From assembly GCA_037442565.1 (NCBI GenBank), contig JBBIQA010000074.1, positions 1 to 19,835 on the forward strand: a stretch of 19,835 bases of DNA, given 5' to 3'. Numbering within the stretch: position 1 is the first letter of the stretch; each line of letters begins with the position of its first letter. Under the pieces are notes generated by a model that was given only the letters and a program-made list of their open reading frames with translations, did no database searches and had not been told where the DNA came from. Positions 1 through 7,596 of the stretch are shown here, one piece after another. The translations under genes were made by a program, and so were the position numbers. Origin of the DNA: PALSA-911 sp037442565 (GTDB lineage: Bacteria > Pseudomonadota > Alphaproteobacteria > Acetobacterales > Acetobacteraceae).

Positions 1-16
1 GAAAATAACCAGGAGT

Positions 17-62
17 CCAGAGGCGAGCCTCTGGCGGGGGTCCAGGGGGCAGCGCCCCCTGG
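17..62. repeat. Double GC-rich hairpin (REP-like element / possible argF terminator)
   Basis: Two perfect inverted repeats lie back to back. Arms CCAGAGGC (17-24) and GCCTCTGG (27-34) are separated by 2 bases. Arms CCAGGGGGC (42-50) and GCCCCCTGG (54-62) are separated by 3 bases. The element begins 10 bases past the argF stop codon. Read on the minus strand it ends in a T-rich tract (TTATTTTC, positions 8-1), so it could terminate argF transcription. Paired GC hairpins like this resemble dispersed intergenic elements I remember from Rhodospirillales genomes. Only one copy is present in this window, so the repeat status is inference; the hairpins themselves are seen directly. Confidence 0.6.
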
Positions 63-71
63 CCTTGCTTG

Positions 72-1013
72 CTACCGAGCCGCGCCCAATGCCCAGGCGA
101 GCACGCCCTTTTGGGCATGCAGGCGGTTTTCCGCTTCGTCGAACACCACCGATTGCGGCCCGTCGATCACATCGGCGGTCACTTCCTCGCCGCGATGGGC
201 CGGCAGGCAGTGCATGAAGATCGCATCCGGGGCCGCCTTCGCCATCAGCGCGGACGTGACGCGGTACGGTGCGAGCAGGTTGTGCCGGCTTTCGTTCGGG
301 TCGTCGGACATGCTGACCCAGGTGTCGGTCACCACGCAGCGGGCCTCGGCGACGGCGGCTTGCGGATCGTCGGTGAGCTCGATCTTCGCCCCCTCGGCGG
401 CCGCCCAGTCCAGCAGGGCCTGGGGCGGGCGCAGTTCGTCAGGGGTTGCCAGGCGCAGGGTGAAGCCGAAGCGTACGGCGGCCTCGATCCAGCTGCGGGC
501 AACGTTGTTGCCGTCGCCGCACCAGGCAACGACCTGGCCGGCGATCGGGCCCCGATGTTCCTCGAAGGTCAGCACGTCGGCCATCAGCTGGCAGGGATGC
601 GAGGATTCCGTCAGGCCGTTGATCACCGGCACGGTGGCGTATTTAGCCATTTCCTCGAGTTTTTCGTGCCGGTCGGTACGCAGCATGATGGCATCCACAT
701 AGCGCGACAGCACCCGCGCCGTGTCCGCCACGCTTTCGCCTCGGCCGAGCTGGGTTTCCTTGCCGGACAACACGATCACATCACCGCCGAGCTGGCGCAT
801 CGCCACCTCGAAGCTGACGCGGGTGCGAGTGGAGGGTTTCTCGAAGATCAGCGCGATGGTCTTGCCCGCCAGGGGCCGGGACGTGACGCCGCCGGTGGCC
901 TTGAAGCCGCTGGCGATGTCCAGCATCTGACGCAGAGTGGCGCCGTCGAAATCGCGCAGGTCGATGAAGTGACGCGGGCCGGCCACCGCGTCGGGTGACC
1001 GGCCCCTTGTCAT
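72..1013 (-). CDS. argF: Ornithine carbamoyltransferase
   Basis: Catalyses ornithine + carbamoyl phosphate to citrulline in cytosolic arginine biosynthesis. The 313-residue product has the usual family length. Visible motifs are the carbamoyl-phosphate loop STRTR (61-65), HPCQ (139-142), a DTWVSMS ornithine-loop variant of DxWxSMG (230-236) and HCLPAHRG (268-275) with the catalytic Cys. The start is the ATG at 1013, giving MTRGRSPDA. The frame stays open upstream as far as 1544, but that stretch runs antisense-frame through argD and is not part of the protein. argD lies 23 bases upstream on the same strand, so the two are probably one operon, consistent with consecutive roles in arginine synthesis. 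Confidence 0.96.
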   Translation of the reverse strand: MTRGRSPDAVAGPRHFIDLRDFDGATLRQMLDIASGFKATGGVTSRPLAGKTIALIFEKPSTRTRVSFEVAMRQLGGDVIVLSGKETQLGRGESVADTARVLSRYVDAIMLRTDRHEKLEEMAKYATVPVINGLTESSHPCQLMADVLTFEEHRGPIAGQVVAWCGDGNNVARSWIEAAVRFGFTLRLATPDELRPPQALLDWAAAEGAKIELTDDPQAAVAEARCVVTDTWVSMSDDPNESRHNLLAPYRVTSALMAKAAPDAIFMHCLPAHRGEEVTADVIDGPQSVVFDEAENRLHAQKGVLAWALGAAR

Positions 1014-1036
1014 GGCACCACGCTTGAGCGAGGCGC

Positions 1037-2233
1037 TCAATTTGCCGCCGCCTTCTGTGTTGCCTCCGCGCAATGCTGCGCCGCGCGGCGCAGCATGGCG
1101 ACGCCTTCGGCGATATCCGCGTCGGTTACTACAAGCGGCGGCGCGATGCGGAGCACGTTGTCGCCGGCGGTGATGGCCAGCAGGCCCTGGGCGATGCACG
1201 CCGCCTGCACGTCGCCTTGCGGCAGCTTGCATTTCAGGCCGAGCAGCAGGCCGGCGCCGCGCACGTCCTCGAACACGGTGGGGAATTCGTGCGCGATCTT
1301 CACCAGTTCGTGCCACAGCACCCGTGCACGCCGGTCCACATCGGCCAGGAAGCCGTCGGCCAGCACGACATCGAGCACGGCGTTGCCGGCCGCGCAGGCC
1401 AGCGGATTGCCGCCATAGGTGGTGCCGTGCGTGCCGGGAGTGAGATGCTTGGCCACATGCTCCTTGCCGAGCACGGCGCCGAGCGGGAAGCCGCCGCCGA
1501 TGCCCTTGGCCGACGACAGCACGTCCGGCTCGATGCCCGCCCATTCATGCGCGAACAACTTGCCGGTACGGCCCATGCCGGTCTGCACCTCGTCCATGCC
1601 GAGGAGGATGCCGTACTCGTCGCAGACGGCGCGCAGGTCGCGCAGGAACTGCAGGTCGCCCGGGCGCACACCGCCCTCGCCCTGCACCGGCTCGACGATG
1701 ATGCCGCAGGTTTCCGGCCCGATCATGTCGCGCACGGCGTTCATGTTGTTGAACGGCACATGGTCGAAGCCTTCCACCACGGGACCGAAGCCGGCGAGGT
1801 ATTTCTCGTTGCCGGTGGCGGCCAGGGTGGCGAGCGTGCGGCCGTGGAAGGCGCCCTCGAAGCAGATGATCCGGTAGCGTTCCGGCTTGCCGGTCGAGTA
1901 CATCGCCCGGCGCATCATCTTGATCATGCCCTCGTTCGCCTCGGCGCCCGAGTTGCAGAAGAAGACGCTGTCGGCGAAGGAATTGGCGACCAGCCGGGCG
2001 GCGAGCTTCTCGGCGCCGGGGATCCGGTACAGGTTGGACACGTGCATCAGCTTGGCCGCCTGGGCGGCGATTTCACCGGCCAGGTGCTTGTGGCCGTGGC
2101 CCAGGGAAGCCGTGGCGATGCCGGACCCGAAATCGAGGAATCGTCGACCGTCCACCGTCCACAGCCAGGCGCCTTCGCCCCGCTCAAAAGCGAGGTCAGC
2201 ACGTGCGTAGTTCGGTAGCAGAGCGGAGATCAT
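1037..2233 (-). CDS. argD: Acetylornithine aminotransferase
   Basis: A PLP-dependent class III (subgroup II) aminotransferase that converts N-acetylglutamate 5-semialdehyde to N2-acetylornithine; family members may also act on succinyl-diaminopimelate. The 398-residue product has NSGAEANE (94-101) in the phosphate/PLP region, EPVQGEGG (181-188), the PLP-ring Asp in DEVQTGMGRTG (214-224), the Schiff-base Lys in SSAKGIGGGFP (K243) and TTYGGNPLAC (271-280). The start at 2233 gives MISALLPNYAR, follows a GAGAAGG ribosome site and matches the family N-terminus. The open frame continues about 99 codons upstream but that extension has no family features. First gene of the argD-argF unit, divergent from recX. 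Confidence 0.95.
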   Translation of the reverse strand: MISALLPNYARADLAFERGEGAWLWTVDGRRFLDFGSGIATASLGHGHKHLAGEIAAQAAKLMHVSNLYRIPGAEKLAARLVANSFADSVFFCNSGAEANEGMIKMMRRAMYSTGKPERYRIICFEGAFHGRTLATLAATGNEKYLAGFGPVVEGFDHVPFNNMNAVRDMIGPETCGIIVEPVQGEGGVRPGDLQFLRDLRAVCDEYGILLGMDEVQTGMGRTGKLFAHEWAGIEPDVLSSAKGIGGGFPLGAVLGKEHVAKHLTPGTHGTTYGGNPLACAAGNAVLDVVLADGFLADVDRRARVLWHELVKIAHEFPTVFEDVRGAGLLLGLKCKLPQGDVQAACIAQGLLAITAGDNVLRIAPPLVVTDADIAEGVAMLRRAAQHCAEATQKAAAN

Positions 2234-2421
2234 GACCTTCTCGAAACCTCGGGTTCTTTGTTCCGGCGGATCGCCTGGGCGCACGATCGCGGCCAGGTCC
2301 GGCGGAAGCGGAAATTCTTGGCTGCGAAGTGGCCGTAAGTCAAACAGACAGGCGATGACAACCGGGCAGAGCGGCCCTGCGTTCCGGTTTCCATCGCGCC
2401 GGCCGCGTGGGATACTCGCGC
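2234..2421. promoter_or_regulatory. argD/recX divergent intergenic region
   Basis: This 188-base spacer separates the divergent argD and recX starts. On the minus strand TTGACT (2343-2338) is a possible -35 box for argD. At 18 bases spacing it is followed only by AAGAAT, a poor -10, so the promoter call is weak. No convincing ARG-box or LexA-type palindrome was seen. Confidence 0.25.
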
Positions 2422-3078
2422 ATGGCTTCCAGGCGCGGCGCGAATTCGGACGACGACAACGATTTGGGCGGCCCGCCGGGCCGTGACGAATTGCGCGCGG
2501 CGGCGCTGTCGTATCTGGCGCGCTATGCATCGACGCAGGCGGCGCTGGCGCGCGTGCTGGATAAGCGGATCGACACCTGGGCCCGCAAGGCCGGATCGCG
2601 GCACGAGATAGGGGAACAGGATCGCGCCACGGTGGCGGCCGCGGTTACCGCGGCAAAGGCGCTGGCGCGCGAGGTCGTGGCGGGCATGACGCAGGCCGGC
2701 GCGGTGGACGACGCGGCATTCGCGGAAATGCGCGCGAGCAGCCTCCGCCGTGCCGGGCGGTCGCACCGCGCGGTGGCGGCGGCGCTGGCGGCCAAGGGCG
2801 TCGATGCCGAGACCGCGCGCGACGTGCTGGAGAACGAGGCGATCGGCGGCCAGACGGCCGAGTTGACCGCGGCGGTGCGTCTGGCGCGCAAGCGCCGGAT
2901 CGGCCCGTTCCGCGCCGGCGAGCGGCCCGATCCGCCGGGGCGCATGAAGGAACTGGCGATCCTGGCGCGGGCCGGGTTCGCCCAGCCCGTGGCGCGCCGG
3001 GCGCTGGACATGGAGCGGGCCGAGGCGGACAATCTGCTGTCCGCTGCGCCGGACCCGGCCGCCGCGGCTGGCGGCTGA
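2422..3078 (+). CDS. recX: RecX family regulatory protein
   Basis: The 218-residue product resembles alphaproteobacterial RecX, which binds RecA filaments and modulates recombinase activity. The evidence is the helical-repeat pattern: an N-terminal ELRAAALSYLARYASTQAAL segment, a middle VDDAAFAEMRASSLRR helix pair (RecX proteins typically have a VDDxxFA motif here), then AVAAALAAKGVDAETARDVL. The tail is Ala/Pro-rich. The ATG at 2422 gives MASRRGANSD; a GTG at 2407 is an alternative adding five residues. recA is not in the window, so there is no operon support. The assignment is by family pattern and is less certain than for the metabolic enzymes. Confidence 0.75.
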   Translation: MASRRGANSDDDNDLGGPPGRDELRAAALSYLARYASTQAALARVLDKRIDTWARKAGSRHEIGEQDRATVAAAVTAAKALAREVVAGMTQAGAVDDAAFAEMRASSLRRAGRSHRAVAAALAAKGVDAETARDVLENEAIGGQTAELTAAVRLARKRRIGPFRAGERPDPPGRMKELAILARAGFAQPVARRALDMERAEADNLLSAAPDPAAAAGG

Positions 3079-3125
3079 GGCTTGCGGCGGAAGCGTCCTG
3101 ACCGCCCAAGGAGTGGCTGATTTCC

Positions 3126-3878
3126 ATGTTTGGTTTACTCGCGCGGCTGGGTTGGCGGCTGTCCATCCCCCTGGTTCTCGTCGTACTGGGCGCGCTGTTC
3201 TATGCCGGGGCCATGGTCGCGGCGTTTGCCGACTACATGCCCTTCAACACCTATTCCGAGGGCTGGCGGATGGGCCTGCTGTCCAAGGTCAGCCTGCGCG
3301 GCAATCCGCTGTTCAAATCGGTGGAGGGCGAGTTGCTGATGGGCAACGACAGCAGCGCGACGGTGGTGCGGGAAGGCGGCAAGGTGCTGTTCGCCAACCC
3401 GTGGGAGTATTCCGCGTCCCGCGGCCAGTTGCCGGAACTGCAGCAGGCCAGCGGCAAGACCGTCGCCATCCACTACCGCCAGATCAAGCTGCAGCTCACC
3501 CGGATCAACGGCGACACGGATTACCGCGTGATGGAGGTCCAGCCCGTCGATCCGTCCTCCGCGCCGCAGGGCTGCGGGGTTCAGGGCTCCACGCGCAGCA
3601 CCCGCTCGGACGGGGAACGTGTGGGCTACCTCGCGAAGGTCAGCGATCGCGGCAACGTGATCAAGACCTATGAGGTGATCCTGCAGCTCGGCAATGCCGG
3701 GAACCAGTTTTTAGCGATGTCGATCCTGGACGGGGCGATCTACAGATGCGCCCAGGACTTCCTGAAAAGCGGCATGCGGGTGCGGGTGAACTACAAGCAG
3801 AGCCTGATCCGCAATCCGGCCGCCCGGGACACGACCTACGACATCGTCGGCATCTGGCCGTCGCCGAAAGAGCCCTGA
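3126..3878 (+). CDS. Membrane-anchored protein with two tandem copies of one domain, function unknown
   Basis: A 250-residue protein preceded by an AAGGAG ribosome site. Residues 9-33 form one hydrophobic segment (signal anchor), so the rest is probably periplasmic. The remainder is a diverged internal duplication. Copy one (about 44-141) has SEGWRMGLLSKVSLRGN, then HYRQ and TDYRVMEVQP. Copy two (about 162-246) has DGERVGYLAKVSDRGN, then NYKQ and TTYDIVGIWP. The SEG/DGERxGxLxKxSxxG start with a later HYxQ and T-x-Y-x-V is like single-domain hypothetical proteins I remember from proteobacteria. Two cysteines (150, 208) could form a disulfide. Its stop is 13 bases from the convergent gltX stop. 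I do not know the function. Confidence 0.7.
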   Translation: MFGLLARLGWRLSIPLVLVVLGALFYAGAMVAAFADYMPFNTYSEGWRMGLLSKVSLRGNPLFKSVEGELLMGNDSSATVVREGGKVLFANPWEYSASRGQLPELQQASGKTVAIHYRQIKLQLTRINGDTDYRVMEVQPVDPSSAPQGCGVQGSTRSTRSDGERVGYLAKVSDRGNVIKTYEVILQLGNAGNQFLAMSILDGAIYRCAQDFLKSGMRVRVNYKQSLIRNPAARDTTYDIVGIWPSPKEP

Positions 3879-3891
3879 GTCCGCTTTCCGG

Positions 3892-5217
3892 TCAGGCCGC
3901 GGCGGCCTGCAGGCGCTCGCTGGCCCGAGGACGGGTCATCAGCAGCAGGAGATCGGCCAGTTCGGGACCGTGATCCTCGCCGGTCAGCGCCAGGCGCAGG
4001 GCGTGGTCCGGTGTCTCCTGGCCGGTTACCCAGGCTGCCAGGGAATCGCGGGTTGCATCGCGGGTCCAGGGTTCCGGCGGCAGGGTGGCGAGGGCGGCGC
4101 GAAACAGCGCCACCTGGGCATTTTCGATCACCGGCGGCACGATGGTGCCGGCGACGATATCCCACCAGGGCCGGGCTTCCGTCAGCAGGTCCAGGTGGCC
4201 GCGCAGCAGGTCCCAGAACCCCTCGGTCGCACCGGCGGGCAGGCGGCCGCGGACCGCCTCGAAGGGCAGAGCGGCCAGAACGCGGCGGTTCAGGGCCAGC
4301 AACTCCCCGGCATCGAAGCGGGCGGCGGGCTGGGTGAAACGGGACAGGTCGAAGCTGGCGGCAAGCTGGTCGAGGCTGGCGGGCGCCGGAGACTTCGCCG
4401 TGCCGAGGCGGCCCAGATAGGCGGCGACCGCTTCGGGTTCGAGACCGTCGGCACGCAGGCTGCGCAGGGTGATCCTGTCGAACCGGCGGGAGGGCTTGTC
4501 GCCATCGGTGTCGGTCAGCGCGGGCAGATGGCCGAAGTTCAGCCGCGTGGGATTGACGCCGAGGGCGGAGAACAGGTCGATCTGGATCCCGGTGGCAGTG
4601 AGTTGGTCGGCGCTGCGGATGACGTGGGTGGTGCTGGTTTCGATGTCGTCGACGACGCTGGTGAACAGGTGCATGGGCTGCCCGTCGGCGCGGATCAGGA
4701 TGGGATCGGACACCGCCGGCAGTTTCACTACCTGCTGGCCGAGCACCATGTCGATCCACGCGACGGTCGTGTCGGTCAGCCGGAAGCGCCAGTATGGGCG
4801 CTTGCCATTGGCCTCGGCGGCGGCACGTTGTTCGGGCGTCATCTTCAGCATGGCACGGTCATAGACCGGGGCCTGGCCGCGCTTGAGCCGCATCTCCCGC
4901 TTGAAGCGAAGCTCATCCTCGTTCTCGAAGCAGGGATAGAGCCGGCCGGACGCCTTCAGGCGCTCGGCGGCTTCGTGGTAGCGGTCGCGATGCGCCGACT
5001 GGTGCACGGCCTCGAGCCCGGACAGGCCGAGCCAGCGCAGATCATGGGGTATGGATTCGAGGCATTCCGGGCGAATGCGCTCGGGGTCGAGGTCATCCAG
5101 CCATAGGGATAAATCACCCTTGTGGCGGCGGGCGAATAGATATGTCACCAGCGCGACCCGGGCGCTGGCGATGTGCAGATGGCCATTGGTCGCCGGCGCG
5201 AAACGCAGCCGGGTCAT
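3892..5217 (-). CDS. gltX: Glutamyl-tRNA synthetase, short divergent paralogue
   Basis: A class I aminoacyl-tRNA synthetase of the GlxRS family, expected to attach glutamate to tRNA. The 441 residues are a little shorter than typical GltX (about 470). The nucleotide-binding motif appears as HLHIAS (13-18), where most bacterial enzymes read LHIGG. The second signature is DKPSRRFD (240-247) in place of KLSKR/KMSKR. The usual HVIRGED reads HVIRSAD (198-204). The start at 5217 gives MTRLRFAPATNG; its ATG overlaps the upstream gene's stop as ATGA, implying translational coupling. The frame stays open to 5991, but that part is not family-like. Alphaproteobacteria often carry two GltX proteins with different tRNA specificity; this looks like the second kind. 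Confidence 0.88.
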   Translation of the reverse strand: MTRLRFAPATNGHLHIASARVALVTYLFARRHKGDLSLWLDDLDPERIRPECLESIPHDLRWLGLSGLEAVHQSAHRDRYHEAAERLKASGRLYPCFENEDELRFKREMRLKRGQAPVYDRAMLKMTPEQRAAAEANGKRPYWRFRLTDTTVAWIDMVLGQQVVKLPAVSDPILIRADGQPMHLFTSVVDDIETSTTHVIRSADQLTATGIQIDLFSALGVNPTRLNFGHLPALTDTDGDKPSRRFDRITLRSLRADGLEPEAVAAYLGRLGTAKSPAPASLDQLAASFDLSRFTQPAARFDAGELLALNRRVLAALPFEAVRGRLPAGATEGFWDLLRGHLDLLTEARPWWDIVAGTIVPPVIENAQVALFRAALATLPPEPWTRDATRDSLAAWVTGQETPDHALRLALTGEDHGPELADLLLLMTRPRASERLQAAAA

Positions 5218-5600
5218 TCCGGGGAATCTTCCCTTGCATCGTCGGCCTCGGCCGGATCGTCCAGGCGCGGATCGAGGGAGCGCCAGTCGCGGTCCTCCGC
5301 GCTGGCGCGGCGGTCGGCGAAGTCGCCCAGTTCCGTGGCGCTGCGCCAGCCCAGCTCGCCGGCATCGATCACTTCCGCGTCCTCGCCGAAGGCGAACCAG
5401 GTCTCCAGCAGTTCCTTGGTGTTCATGCCCGGCGCCCGGCAGCGCTCCAGGCTGTCGCGCACGTAGCGGCGGGCGAAGGCGTTGGCGTGCATGATGGTGC
5501 TGAAGCCGCCGATCTCCTCGCTGATATTGTCCTCGGCACCACCGGAAAGGTCCAGGATACGGACCCGCCAGCCTCCGGCGGGGGCGAACAGGTCGCTCAT
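5214..5600 (-). CDS. Hypothetical protein coupled to gltX
   Basis: A 128-residue soluble protein that I do not recognise. The first 60 residues look like a compact fold (GGWRVRILDLSGG, then STIMHANAFARRYVRDSLERC). The middle contains ELLETWFAFGEDAEVIDAGELGW. The last 30 residues are strongly acidic (DPRLDDPAEADDAREDSPE) and probably disordered. No membrane segment or signal peptide is visible. Its stop codon overlaps the gltX start (ATGA), so the two are almost certainly co-translated. This arrangement supports the ORF being real and suggests a role linked to translation or amino-acid supply, but that is inference only. Confidence 0.65.
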   Translation of the reverse strand: MSDLFAPAGGWRVRILDLSGGAEDNISEEIGGFSTIMHANAFARRYVRDSLERCRAPGMNTKELLETWFAFGEDAEVIDAGELGWRSATELGDFADRRASAEDRDWRSLDPRLDDPAEADDAREDSPE

Positions 5601-5726
5601 GACGCCCGCCCGTGGATGGACGGTCGGATCGGAAGGATGTGGGACATGCGGGGAAGCTAGGGGCGCGGCGGCGGGGAATCAACGCCGCGGGCGCGAAAGC
5701 CGGAACAACGCTGCTGCGCGCGCACC

Positions 5727-6572
5727 CTATTGCTTCACCGCCCCCGCCGTCAGGCCGGACACATAGTGCTCGACGAAGAACGAATAGATGATCGCCACGG
5801 GAATGGAGCCGAGCAGGGCGGCGGCCATCAACTGGCCCCAGTAGAACACGTCGCCACGGACCAGTTCGGATATGGCGCCGACGGGCACTGTCCGGACATC
5901 GGAATTGGTCAGGAAGATCAGGGCGTAGAGAAACTCGTTCTGCGCCAGGGTGAAGGCGAAGATGCCGGCGGAGATGAAGCCCGGCGTGCACAGCGGCAGG
6001 ATGATCTTGACCATGGTCTGTACCCGCGTCGCGCCGTCGATGCGGGCGGCTTCCTCCAGGTCCTTCGGCACCGTCTTGAAATAGCCCATCAGCAGCCAGG
6101 CGCAGAACGGCACCAGCAGCGTGGGATAGGTGAGAATGACGGCGCTGAGGGTATCGCCAAGATGCAACGAGTTGATGATGTCGGCCATCGGGATGAACAG
6201 CAGCGGCTGCGGCACCAGATAGGTGGCGGCGACGGCGAAGGCGATCAGGGCGGCGCCGGGAAACCGCATGCGCGCCAGCGGATAGGCCAGCATGATGCCG
6301 AACACCAGGGAAATGGCGGTGGAAACCACCGCCACCAGCATGGTGTTGTAGGTCCAGGTCAGGAAGTCGGTTTCCCTGAGCAGGTCGATGTAATGCTTCA
6401 TCGTCGGGTTATGGACGATCAGCGGCATGAGCTTCGGATTGTACAGCTCCGAATTTGGCTTCAGCGACGTGATCGCCATCCAGTAGAACGGAAACAGGGT
6501 GAAAAGGAGTGCTACCGCCAGCGGCAGCCAGAGCTGAAAAAACGGGCGGATCCAGCCCCTGCTTTCGACCAT
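5727..6572 (-). CDS. Carbohydrate ABC transporter permease, MalG type
   Basis: Inner-membrane permease of the CUT1 sugar-importer family (MalG side). The 281 residues contain about six transmembrane helices. The N-terminal helix carries LFPFYWMAITSLKPNSELY, typical of MalG-like subunits. The cytoplasmic EAA loop LEEAARIDGATRVQTMVKII contacts the ATPase. The start at 6572 overlaps the TAA of a 21-codon ORF as TAATG and has no strong ribosome site of its own, so translation is probably coupled. Last gene of the binding protein-permease-permease unit; the substrate cannot be read from the sequence. Confidence 0.92.
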   Translation of the reverse strand: MVESRGWIRPFFQLWLPLAVALLFTLFPFYWMAITSLKPNSELYNPKLMPLIVHNPTMKHYIDLLRETDFLTWTYNTMLVAVVSTAISLVFGIMLAYPLARMRFPGAALIAFAVAATYLVPQPLLFIPMADIINSLHLGDTLSAVILTYPTLLVPFCAWLLMGYFKTVPKDLEEAARIDGATRVQTMVKIILPLCTPGFISAGIFAFTLAQNEFLYALIFLTNSDVRTVPVGAISELVRGDVFYWGQLMAAALLGSIPVAIIYSFFVEHYVSGLTAGAVKQ

Positions 6573-6637
6573 TACAGCATCCCGCCGACTATCTTTTCTA
6601 TCGTCCCGCCCGGCTTGTTTGGCGTCCCGCCGGGCAT
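6572..6637 (-). CDS. Possible 21-residue micro-ORF bridging the two permease genes
   Basis: Between the permease genes lies an ORF of 21 codons plus stop. Its ATG overlaps the upstream permease stop by one base (TGATG, at 6637) and its TAA overlaps the downstream permease ATG by one base (TAATG, at 6572). The peptide begins MPGGTPNKPGG and ends IVGGML; it is Gly/Pro-rich, not hydrophobic enough for a membrane helix. It may be a leader-type ORF that carries ribosomes across the gap by re-initiation rather than a functional peptide. The exact stop/start fit on both sides is seen; expression is inference. Confidence 0.4.
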   Translation of the reverse strand: MPGGTPNKPGGTIEKIVGGML

Positions 6638-7578
6638 CAGCGCTTCCTCATGTAGATCGCCAGCGCCAGGATGATCAGGGCGAGTGGCGGCAGCATCGCC
6701 AGCGCCACGGAGGCGCCGAGGCCGAACTGGCCGGCACTCATGGCGATGTCGAAGGCGTAGGTGGCGAACAGATGCGTGGCGTTCGCCGGCCCGCCGCGCG
6801 TCAGCACATAGACCAGCTGGAAGTCGGAGAAGGTGAAGATGATCGAGAACATCGTGACGATGAACAGCACCGGCTGCAGCAGCGGCAGGGTGATGTAGCG
6901 GAAGCGGTGCCAGGTGGTCGCGCCGTCGATCGTCGCCGCTTCATGCAGTTCCGGCGATATGGTCTGCAGGCCGGCCAGCAGAGTGATGGCGTAGAACGGC
7001 AGGCCGCGCCAGGTGTTGATGACGATGATCGAGCACATCGCCAGCACCGGATTGCCGAGCCATGACGGGCCCGGGGCTGGCACGCCGGCGGCGATCAGCA
7101 GCCAGTTCAGCACGCTGAACGTGGGGTCGAGGATCCACATCCAGGCGATGGTGGAAAGCACGGTCGGCACGATGAACGGCAGCAGCAGGGCTGCGCGAAC
7201 GAAGTTCTTCATCGGGAAGGACTGGTTCATCACCAACGCCAGTCCGAGCCCGCCGAGCGCCTTCAGAACGGTGGTAACGAAGGTATAGACGATGGTGTTG
7301 CGGGCGACCCGCCAGAACACCGGATCGTTCCAGTCGGCGATGAAGTTGCCGAGGCCGATGAACTCCCCGGTGCTCGCGACCGGCCGGTGCATCAGGCTGA
7401 GATAGCAGCCATAGAGGAAAGGATAGCCGACCATCGCGCACAGGAACAGGATCGGCGGGCCGATCATCAGCCAGCTGAAGACGCCTTCCTTCTCCGTCCA
7501 CTCGCGAAACCGCGACCGGCCCAGCGCCCGATTCCCCGCAGCGGCCCTTGGGGGAACCTGGAGCGTGCTCGCAGACAT
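6637..7578 (-). CDS. Carbohydrate ABC transporter permease, MalF type
   Basis: Inner-membrane permease of the CUT1 family (MalF side), 313 residues with six predicted helices after a roughly 35-residue cytoplasmic N-terminus. Visible features are SWLMIGPPILFLCAMVGYPF (first helix), the EAA loop ELHEAATIDGATTWHRFRYI, then LPLLQP, and YVLTRGGPANATHLFATYAF near the end, a motif usual in MalF-like subunits. An AAGGGAG ribosome site precedes the ATG at 7578. It lies 18 bases after the binding-protein gene, so the genes are one operon. Confidence 0.92.
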   Translation of the reverse strand: MSASTLQVPPRAAAGNRALGRSRFREWTEKEGVFSWLMIGPPILFLCAMVGYPFLYGCYLSLMHRPVASTGEFIGLGNFIADWNDPVFWRVARNTIVYTFVTTVLKALGGLGLALVMNQSFPMKNFVRAALLLPFIVPTVLSTIAWMWILDPTFSVLNWLLIAAGVPAPGPSWLGNPVLAMCSIIVINTWRGLPFYAITLLAGLQTISPELHEAATIDGATTWHRFRYITLPLLQPVLFIVTMFSIIFTFSDFQLVYVLTRGGPANATHLFATYAFDIAMSAGQFGLGASVALAMLPPLALIILALAIYMRKR

Positions 7579-7596
7579 GGTTGCGCTCCCTTCGGC

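Noticed and set aside
1014..1544. Upstream extension of the argF frame as an N-terminal fusion
   Set aside because: It overlaps the well-supported argD coding sequence in another frame and is Arg-rich without domain features; ATG 1013 fits the family start.
5218..5991. Upstream extension of the gltX frame
   Set aside because: It overlaps the coupled 128-residue gene and the permease gene in a different frame; the ATGA start at 5217 matches the family N-terminus.
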